Positions 51,168 through 61,200 of a stretch of DNA of 64,000 nt are shown piece by piece. The notes beneath the pieces are model-generated. The model did no database searches, was not told where the DNA came from, and was given only the letters and a program-made list of their open reading frames with translations. How positions within the stretch are numbered: position 1 is the first letter of the stretch; the number at the start of each line of letters is the position of its first letter. The DNA is from Onthophagus taurus. Its lineage: Eukaryota > Arthropoda > Insecta > Coleoptera > Scarabaeidae. The translations under genes and the position numbers were made by a program. The stretch spans positions 191,001 to 255,000 of the forward strand of contig NC_091972.1 in NCBI RefSeq assembly GCF_036711975.1, in the 5' to 3' direction.

Positions 51168-53055
51168 CAGGATGTCTCAGCAAGACCGGTCGTTAGACGT
51201 TTCTGGGATGCTGGCCAAAATAAAAATTTGAGAATTCAGACAAGTATTATCAATTGCGTTCTCTTAGATATACAGGTGTCCCGTATCTTCCGCATCAGAG
51301 CATTAACGGTTGAAGGATGCATTATTCTGAAGCGATTTTTCTAATAAAATGTTTTCGAAATGTTTTTAATAACCGCACGGGAACTGTTTAAAATTCTCCG
51401 CTTTTGTCCAATAACAGACGATTTTGATTCACAAAAAATGGTTTATTTCTCTTTGCGTGTCGAATCTATTGGTAAGTACAGGTGTCCCAATTTCGATGTC
51501 CGCATAGGCTATCTCCGAAACTAAAAGAGATAGAAAAAAAGTAGCTTACATGTCATGATCGTTTTTCGAGAAAATGCTAATGCCGAAAACTCCGAACAGC
51601 TATCGTCTTTTGTTTTCGCCCTATCGGCAAAAACTGAAAATTTTGCGCAAACGACATTCGCGAATATCTCACTTATTATCAAAGATGGAGTATTATAAAT
51701 AAAACATTATATGGGCAACTTTTTACGAAGAATTCAGTGGCGTAGGTAGAATTTTTTTTAAATGGAAACCATAGTTGGCTATGACCTAAAATAATTTGTT
51801 ATTTTCTTCTGATAACAAATATATATAGTTTGTGGGGTATATTTCTTATAGTTGTTAAATAAGTAACAAAAATTCATTTTGTTCTATCTAAAACTATTGT
51901 ATGTACACAGGAAAAAATCGTGTCGTGTAAAAATTTTAGAGTAGTTGGTAAAAAGAATTAGAGTAAAAATTGTAATACCACATGGTAAAAACAACTCTAA
52001 TGCACACTATATTTAATATTAATATAGAGTTCATATATTATTCACTTAATAGAGTAGTTTTTACAGTTCTCTAAAGGAGAGTTCTTTTTTACTTATGTTA
52101 GTTAAGTTATGTAATATATAAAACATTAAATTTTACACTAGACGTGCTTCGTAGGCACCGCACTATTTTGCTCGGGATTACTCGTCGGTACCACGTGATC
52201 AACATGTGGTGTGATACAGCTAAAATTTAACGGTCATCTACTAAACGAGTAGGAACTCGATAGCGTCTCGAGACCTGATTTACGCGATATAGAAAGAAAG
52301 AACGATTATTTTTATTTTAATTATGTTTGCCAAAATAAAACATTCATGATGTGAAGTTAGTGGAACTTCCGGAAGATTTTACATACAAGTTCCTTGTAAA
52401 GATTGGTAAGTATGTGCAACTATACATATAGGAAACTTATAGAAGACTCATTAGATGCAGTTTTGATGATGACTCGGTGGAAACTTTAAAATAAATTAAG
52501 GGCCGGTTGTACAATATAGCGATAAACTTCCTGACAGCGTTATCTGGCAGATAAGTTAGTTTGTACTGTATTACAATGTACGGATATTTTTGTCGGTGAG
52601 ATTATCGGCAGGATAACTTATCGGGTACTCAGCGGTGCCGATAAGACACTTATCCGGCAGATATTTATGGTTACCAAGGTTTTTATATAAAAACTTTGTA
52701 TGATTACTGCATAGGTTAACCTCTAACATTAAACGTTAACCTTATATGTACGATGTGTCAGTGAAAATTTTTTTAAACAATTTATATTGTCAAAATCATA
52801 ATTCAAACTTCAAAGAAAGACGTTGGCGTTACCATTCTACGATATAAATCACTAGATATGGGGAAAAACTACTACCAACCGACTCTTATTTCGCCGATAG
52901 CAATCTTACCGACGAAAACAGTTTGTCCAACAGCGAATATCTTTTTCCTCCTGATAAGTTTATCGGGCGGATAGATATCAGGTAGATTTATCGGTATATT
53001 GTACAACCGGCCCTAAGTATTATATATCTTATGTATGTATAAGATATATATCTCT
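51168..53055. mobile_element. cluster of decayed Tc1/mariner-type ends and nested MITEs
   Basis: The left end matches the palindromic element at 3857 (GTCTCAGC.AGACCGGTC..TAGACGTTTCTG). At 51279 and 51479 two CAGGTGTCCC-type ends follow. The second runs into a copy of the 6598 element end (GGCTATCTCCGAAAC). The remainder (51800-52490) is AT-rich with partial inverted repeats and no gene. A Harbinger-like MITE is listed separately. Confidence 0.6.
52500..53013. mobile_element. Harbinger-like MITE, 514 bp
   Basis: GGGCCGGTTGTACAATATA at the left and its near reverse complement at the right, flanked by TAA on both sides (52497-52499 and 53014-53016). Inside, repeated GATAA/CGGCAG words form a degenerate palindrome. 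It is non-coding. Confidence 0.82.
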
Positions 53056-53139
53056 CTGGATTCATCTTTTACCATCTTCAAAAATCTGCACCTAATTTAT
53101 TTTTTAATTTATGTTGGTCTTTTTTTTTTAGATAAGTAT
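53056..53139. repeat. third, partial copy of the GALE last exon and splice site
   Basis: Matches 51087-51167, including the left copy's private changes, and is again followed directly by a CAGGTTGTCTCAG transposon end (53140). So this copy derives from the left copy, not from the intact GALE end at 55122. Confidence 0.85.
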
Positions 53140-53231
53140 ACAGGTTGTCTCAGTAAGACCGGTCATTAGACGTTTCTGGGATGCTGGCCAAAATAAAAAT
53201 TTGAGAATTTAGATTTAAGTATTATCAATTT

Positions 53232-54768
53232 AACACTCCAGTGCAAAAACCAGACAAGTACGCCAAAGTAAAATGTTGAAAAACAAGGAAAAACTGTTTA
53301 TCCTATTTTATTATGATTTTGACAGTTTTTGTGATATCTACATAGTCGATAGGCGTATAGATGTCAGTTTTAGATAAATTTTAATAAAGTCCATAGATTT
53401 ACAAAGTACCGCGGTTCATGAAGCCTGTTTTCGAGCCAAAATGGCGGTTTGACACCTTGTCACTGTATCCCACTACTTATTTACAAAAATATTGCCGTCT
53501 TGTTGCCTTTGGAATTGCAAAAATGGCAGTAAGAAGGACTTTCGACTCTTCAGAATACCACGAGAAAAAAAGAAAGGAAATTTGGCGTAATGTTATCAAT
53601 AGAACGATATAGTTTTAAATTTCCCGCTTGACTTTCGAGTCAAAATGGCGTCAAACCGCGGTACTTTGTAAATCTAGGGACTTTAAATTTTAATTAGTAA
53701 TTATTTGTCGTTTTTTGTCTGCATACAAAATTTTCTAAATGATATGTCTGGTTTTTGCACCTCAAATTCGTGTATCGAAAACCTGTAATCAAAACTAAGT
53801 AAATTTGTATGTCACAGGCTTATACTTTTCATGCTTTAAACCTTAGAAGAGGCAGATGGTGATTTGTACAAAAAAAAACAGTTTTTCAACAAGAAGAGGA
53901 TGTCTGATTTTTGCACCAAATTTTCAGATATCTCGTTCTTGCACAAAAAATAAATACAATAGATTTTAAAAATTGTTTATTGTTTAAATTTAACCGGCGT
54001 TTTGTATTTCAAATATTTCATTGTAGTACCACTTGTCTGCCGCTGATCGTATTTTTTGTTTTGTGAGCTGCAGTTGTCTGAAAAAATATACAACTCTGTG
54101 ACTTTTGCATCTAGTTTAAGTTGCAATAAAATGATTTAGCAAAATAACTACAACATTGTGACCCTTTGAACCAGTCAACTCGTCATACAAATAACAAAAG
54201 CTTGTATTTAAGCTGGCAGCGTGAATGCAGAAATTATACACCTATAACTATCGCTTATAAAAAACATCGCCAGCTGCCAGAGAGGACAGTGGAAAATTTT
54301 GTTGAAAATCCATTGAAATTGTTTCAATGTGACCGTTATCAATAGCAAGTGCAGTTTTTTCTTTTATATCTTTATAAAATGTTCCAGCTTTAAGGTGATG
54401 TACTTTCATTTCTGTCTCTAACTGTGTTTTTATATTAGCAGTGTCTGCAGCAGGAATTTTTACGTCATATTCTTCGCAAGTTTGACATCTGTCTGTTTTC
54501 GGTTTTCCTACTCGGCTTCCCAACCTACTGGGCAAGCCACATATCTTGTTCTTACACCTAACGACAAAATATACGGCATACTGCGCAATAACAAGACACT
54601 GAACATATTATGACGTATAACTCCCGTCAAAATCAAGACAGAAGTTTGATTCTTGCCCCGAACGATAGACGTGATATTTACTTATTCAGAACCAGACATA
54701 TCTCAATTTTGCCAAAAGGTGGAGATGTCCGGTTCTTGCACTGGGATGTTGGAGATGTTCAATTGCGT
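53232..54768 (-). mobile_element. unclassified DNA transposon relic with a TCAATT flank
   Basis: Ends carry CCAGTGCAAAAACCAGACA (left) and the reverse complement of a similar sequence (right, ATGTCCGGTTCTTGCACTGG). A TCAATT hexamer flanks both sides. It sits inside a decayed 51168-type element. The minus strand at 54535-54248 codes 95 residues with a DRCQTCEEYDVKI motif and DFQQNFPL. This type of N-terminal fragment recurs in multicopy insect proteins of transposon origin. The superfamily was not determined. Confidence 0.6.
53386..53684. mobile_element. nested MITE with a 10-bp duplication (MULE-like), 299 bp
   Basis: TAGATTTACAAAGTACCGCG and its reverse complement mark the two ends, preceded by AAAGTCC. 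The flanks are a 10-base direct repeat, AAATTTTAAT (53376-53385 and 53685-53694). Mutator-like elements usually make 9-11-base duplications, hence the suggestion. A 64-codon frame inside has no known domain. Confidence 0.78.
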
Positions 54769-54956
54769 TCTCTTAGATATAATTGTATGTCCCCGGATCG
54801 AGTTACAAAGAGGAAAAAAAATGTTATTACTGATTTTTCAAACTTATCTCCATCTTAACCATTACTACCATCTTCTGGTTAAGCTATCTAAGGGATTATT
54901 ACTATGGTTACGGCTATTTCATGCGCTCTGATTGGCTAGTAGATGGGTTTATCTTT

Positions 54957-55248
54957 CAAATACAACTAGTTATGGATTAGAAGCCATAAAATTCCAACAC
55001 ATTTCACTTTATAAGCAACAGTCTGAATAAATCAAAGGTGTTTTTTTAAAACATAAATTATTTTATTATTTTTATATTACATTGAAGAATAGGAATTTTA
55101 TGAATAAATATACAAAGTAACTCAATGGCTGTTATTTAATTTAATATCTTTTGTTCGGTATCCTTGTGGATTCATCTTTTGCCATCTCCAAAAATCAGCA
55201 CCTAATTTATTTTTTAATTTATGTTAGTCTTTTTTTTAAATAAGTATA
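54957..55248. repeat. duplicated METTL4/GALE tail junction, right copy
   Basis: Matches 50880-51167. Here the GALE exon is intact, while the METTL4 part is cut to its last 23 or so codons with no splice acceptor. It is preceded by unrelated sequence. Confidence 0.9.
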
Positions 55249-58200
55249 TATTATTAAATACTTACACATATCTTCTAAACTATGAACAGCAGTCCATCCT
55301 AATTCTTTTTCGGCCAATTCAGCATTTGCATACATAATCGAAATATCACCTTCTCGTCTTTCTGCAATTTGGTATGGAACGGTCATGTTTGTTACTTTTT
55401 CAAACGCTTTTACTAATTGTAATACACTGACACCTCTTCCTGTTCCTAAATTATACACCTAAAAATAAAATGATAAGAATAATTTTAATTTAATTATTTA
55501 TTTTTTTTTATCATATCATAGAAATAGGAAAAATTTCAATAATTAAAATTATGAAAAGAAGTGGCTTTAAATTCAACTTGCAAATATATACATATAATTA
55601 GCTAGTCTATACAGCTTGTAAGATAATGGGTTTTAGTCATCACAGTGTGTTATTTATAAGAAAGTTCATTTGAAAAATTAAAATTGGCAATTAACTACAT
55701 ATAAAATTTTATTGATATAAATTAATCCTGTAATTCCGGTTAAATCCCACCCATTCAATCTATTATTTTAATCTAAAAATTAATCTTTATTTTTTTTTTA
55801 TGTATCCGGGATTTCGAACGACTATTGTTACAAGTAATATCTTTTTTAATCAAAATAAACTCGGTTTTAGTGAAATAAATTCTTTATCAGTGACGTATTT
55901 ATTTAAGATTAATTGAAATCAGTAAATATTTGATTTATAATGTCCATTTAACATTAACGAAAATTTTGTACCATTTTTACTTAAAAATAATTATTAATCT
56001 TTGACAATTAGTCAAAGTATTGTCAAAGATTAAGATCGCTCGTTATTTGCATCTTGAATGACTTTATCTTAAGTAATATCTAACTTGATTACAGAACAGA
56101 AAGGTGTTAGATATTTTTTGTGACACGTGTATAAATAAATCGATGATATAAACAATCCAAGACATTTTTTATTTAATCATTTTCGATTATTCTAGTTCTA
56201 GGTCTTGTGTTAGTTCTAGTGATAGTGTAAAACTGGAATTTACACTAGACCTAGAATTAGAAACATTCGGGTTTAGCCGCACGTCTGTCAAGACGGCTAA
56301 ACCTGAATGATTCTAGTTTTAGGTCTTGTGTTAGTTCCAGTGATGTTAAATACCCGGGTATTTATTTTCAAAGGTAAATTTCCTGGATATATACCTGGGG
56401 GTATTTACCCAAGATGGGTATTTAGAGGTATTTATAAAATTTAATTTAAATTGAGTTGATGGCAGTTTTGCAAGCACTTGAAGAATGCAGGGTCGATTAT
56501 CGATATACCAAACTTATTTATAACATCTACAAGAATGTTACAATGCCGGTAAAATTGCATGAAAGTACTGAAGAGAGTAGAAGTAGTGAAATACTGATTG
56601 TGAGTAAAACAAGGCGATACACTATTGAACCCAAATTGTTCATCACAGTCCTCAGAGTACATTTAAACAACTAGCTTGCAACCAAAAAGGCATAACCATT
56701 GATTGCAAATGCTTAAGTAATTTGCGCTACGGGGATGATATAGTTCTTATACCGGATAGCGGTGTGCAGGAGTTGGGCTAAATATCAACGAGGCGAAATC
56801 AAAATTTATGATAAATCTTGTTCCCAGCTCAAACATCAACATTGGGGATAATTTGATTGAGAGGGTTGACAGCTATGTATATCTTGGCTATACGGTTCGT
56901 GTATCGAGAGATAATCAAACAAGCGAACTGAACAGAAGAATCGCACTTGCATGGGCAGTCTACGGGAAACTTAGAAACATCTTCAAGAGAAAAGGCCAAG
57001 AAAGGCTTTCAATCAATACGTGTTTCCGGTTATGACATAAGGCTCCGAAACTTTAACATTAACGGTAGCCACTGCCAGGAGGATCCAAGTAACGCAAAGA
57101 TAGATAGAGATGTCGATCCTGGTTCTAACTCTGAGGGACTACATACGAAATGAAGACCTATGAAGAAGAATTGGCGTAAATGATGTGATCAACATTGTGG
57201 CAAAGCTTAAGTGGAACTGGGCAAAACGGTTACTTGAGTGGAGACCGCGAGCGAACAGAGTAAGTAGACGTCAAAAGAATAACCAACAATTGGATTCAGA
57301 CAGCACAGAATAGTGGAGGTCTATGTCCAACAATGGACGCAGAGGGCTGCTTGATGATAATAATCATAGTAACTTGATCTAATCTAAATTACGACAGATT
57401 CGTCTAATGATAATACGTCTTTGATTGTTGACAATTCCTCGTCTTCAATGCCCTCATCATCTCCCCCTTCATATTTTTTTGGAATTTGATATATTTTTAC
57501 TGGTATCACTTTTATACCCACTGTTTGGGTATTTACCTTGGGCCGGGGTAAATACCCGGATAAATACCCATTTTAGAAATACCTACCCGCCGGGTATTTA
57601 CCCAGCGCCCATCACTGGTTAGTTCTAGTGATAGTGCTAGTGCAAAACTAGAACTAACACTAGAACTAGAAACATTCGGGTTTAGCCGCACGTCTCTAAA
57701 GACGGCTAAACCCGAATGATTCTAGTTGTAAGTCTTGTGTTAGTTCTAGTGATAGTGCAAAACTCGAACTAACATTAGACCTAGAACTAGAAACATTCGG
57801 GTTTAGCCGCACGTCTGTAAAGACGGCTAAACCCGAATGATTCTAGTTCTAAGTCTTGTGTTAGTTCTAGTGATAGTGCAAAACTCGAACTAACATTAGA
57901 CCTAGAACTAGAAAGATTCGGATTTAGCCGCACGTCTCTCAAGACGGCTAAACCCGAATTATTCTAGTTCTAGGTCTTATGTTAGTTCTAGTGATAGTAC
58001 AAAACTAGAACCAACACTAGCCCTAGAACTAGAAAGCATCGGGTTTAGTCACATTCTAATTACTTTTTTTTGAATAGTTCATTTTGATTAAGTAGATATC
58101 GGCAAAAGAATAACTTCCTGGTGTATTCGCTTTACAAATATAAAAATAAAACACGTGGAGATTAGAGAAAACACAATCGCCAATATTGGATTAAAGAAAC

Positions 58201-61200
58201 GATTTAAAGTGAAAAAGGGGGTTATATTTATTGTAGTTGGACAATTCTTAAGGCGATTATTACCCACGGACTTAAAACCAACATCAAAAACATACCTGGA
58301 TGGAAGAGGCAGAAAATGTAAGTAAATTAAAGCCGTAAATTTGGGTTTTATCAATTTTTAGGTTTAAATAAAACTAGGGTGTTTCGATTTTCCTTAAACG
58401 GGGTTTTTAAATTGTCTACGATTGAGTTTACTCGTTTTGATTGGAAAATATTAATTATTTTTGAAAATAAAAACGATATAACCTCAAATGGATGTTGTCA
58501 TTTTTACAATACCAAGTTAAAAAAAAATAAAGGTACTAAATCTGGAGAACATCAAAATTTTGAGATTATGTTGCAACGCAATTAACATAGAAATAAATAA
58601 ATAACAATTAATAACAAAAAATGAATATAATAATAGTATAAAATGTAATTAATTTAAATTAAAATTATAAAAAAAAATATTTAAACTTATCGTTAGTGAC
58701 ATTTCCATTACCAACCTCACGATTGCAAGGTAGTCTTCAACTGATTTTCTAAAGAACTTTTTTTCGGCATATTTCGTATTAAGAAACCAATAATTTTCTT
58801 TAATAAACAAACAAAGCGTCTTAAAAGGTACAAAATAAGAAACTTTGATCTTTTTTGAATAAGCTAGGACGAAACTCCTCGTTTTTTAGCGAATACAAAG
58901 GTTTTGGCGACCACTTTGAAAATTGACATGCACTTTTAATGAAAAATTATCCATTAAAAAATAATTTAATTCATTTCGAGTTTCAAGGTTGGCAGAAATT
59001 CCCTGCTAAATTAGTTTTGAATTATGCCGGGTGTTTCGATTTTCCTTAAACGGGTTTTTTAAATTGTCTACGGTTGATTTTTCTTGTTTTCCACTCGTTT
59101 TGATTGGAAAATATTAATTATTATTAAAAATAAAAACGATATAACCTCAAATGGATGTTGTCAATTTTACAGTACCAATTTAAAAAAAATAAAGGTACTA
59201 AATCTGGAAAATATCTAAGTTTTGAGATTATGTTGAAACGCAATTAAGATAGAAATAAATAAATAACAATTAATAAACAAAAAATGAATATAATAGTAGT
59301 GTATAATGTAATTAATTTAAATTAAAATCATTTAAAAAAAATTATTTAAACTTAGTGACATTTAATCATTTCCATTACCAACCTCATGATTGCAAGGTAG
59401 TTTTCAACTGATTTTTTCAAAAACTCTTTTTTGGCATATTACGTCTTAAGAAACCAATAATTTTCTTTAATAAGCAAACAAAGCGACTTAAAAGGTACAA
59501 AATAAGAAACTTTCATCTTTTCTGAATAAGATAGGACGAAACTCCTCGTTTTTTAGCGAATAGAAAAGTTTTGGCGACCACTTTGAAAATTGACATGCAC
59601 TTTTAATGAAAAATTATCCATTAAAAAATAATTTAATTCATTTCGAGTTTCAAGGTTGGCAGAAATTCCCTGCTAAATTAGTTTTGAATTATGCCGGGTG
59701 TTTCGATTTTCCTTAAACGAGTTTTTTAAATTGTCTACGGTTGATTTTTCTTGTTTTCCACTCGTTTTGATTGGAAAATATTAATTATTATTAAAAATAA
59801 CAACGATATAACCTCAAATGGATGTTGTCAATTTTACAGTACCAATTTAAAAAAAATAAAGGTACTAAATCTGGAAAATATCTAAGTTTTGAGATTATGT
59901 TGAAACGCAATTAAGATAGAAATAAATAAATAACAATTAATAAACAAAAAATGAATATAATAGTAGTGTATAATGTAATTAATTTAAATTAAAATCATTT
60001 AAAAAAAATTATTTAAACTTAGTGACATTTAATCATTTCCATTACCAACCTCATGATTGCAAGGTAGTTTTCAACTGATTTTTTCAAAAACTCTTTTTTG
60101 GCATATTACGTCTTAAGAAACCAATAATTTTCTTTAATAAGCAAACAGAGCGACTTAAAAGGTACAAAATAAGAAACTTTCATCTTTTCTGAATAAGATA
60201 GGACGAAACTCCTCGTTTTTTAGCGAATAGAAAAGTTTTGGCGACCACTTTGAAAATTGACATGCACTTTTAATGAAAAATTATCCATTAAAAAATAATT
60301 TAATTCATTTCGAGTTTCAAGGTTGGCAGAAATTCCCTGCTAAATTAGTTTTGAATTATGCCGGGTGTTTCGATTTTCCTTAAACGGGTTTTTTTAAATT
60401 GTCTACGGTTGATTTTTCTTGTTTTCCACTCGTTTTGATTGGAAAATATTAATTATTATTAAAAATAAAAACGATATAACCTCAAATGGATGTTGTCAAT
60501 TTTACAGTACCAATTTAAAAAAAATAAAGGTACTAAATCTGGAAAATATCTAAGTTTTGAGATTATGTTGCAACGCAATTCAGGTAGAAATAAATAAATA
60601 ACAATTAATAAACAAAAAATGAATATAATAGTAGTATATAATGTAAGTAATTTAAATTAAAATCATTTAAAAAAAATTATTTACACTTAGTGACATTTAA
60701 TCATTTCCATTACCAACCTCATGATTGCGAGGTAGTTTTCAACTGATTTTTTCAAAAACTCTTTTTTGGCATATTACGTCTTAAGAAACCAATAATTTTC
60801 TTTAATAAGCAAACAAAGCGACTTAAAAGGTACAAAATAAGAAACTTTCATCTTTTCTGAATAAGATAGGACGAAACTCCTCGTTTTTTAGCGAATAGAA
60901 AAGTTTTGGCGACCACTTTGAAAATTGATATGCACTTTTAATGAAAAATTATCCATTAAAAAATAATTTAATTCATTTCGAGTTTCAAGGTTGGCAGAAA
61001 TTCCCTGCTAAATTAGTTTTGAATTATGCCGGGTGTTTCGATTTTCCTTAAACGGGTTTTTTTAAATTGTCTACGGTTGATTTTTCTTGTTTTCCACTCG
61101 TTTTGATTGGGAAATATTAATTATTATTAAAAATAAAAACGATATAACCTCAAATGGATGTTGTCAATTTTACAGTACCAATTTAAAAAAAATAAAGGTA

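Larger units (their letters stand above)
56196..58045. repeat. palindromic Penelope-tail-like cassette array, about 120-bp period, split by a hAT
   Basis: Cassettes at 56196-56337 and 57618-58045. The TTTAGCCGCACGTCT motif recurs at 57682, 57802 and 57922 (period 120). Each unit holds two hairpins: one on GGGTTTAGCCG / CGGCTAAACCC with loop ACGTCTxxAAGACG, and one on CTAGAACTAACA / TGTTAGTTCTAG. The array would be continuous without the 1.28-kb hAT insertion. Confidence 0.85.

Noticed and set aside
57618-58045. Regularly spaced palindromes that could be mistaken for a CRISPR array
   Set aside because: Eukaryotic intron, with units that are tandem copies of one 120-bp cassette and no unique spacers or cas genes.
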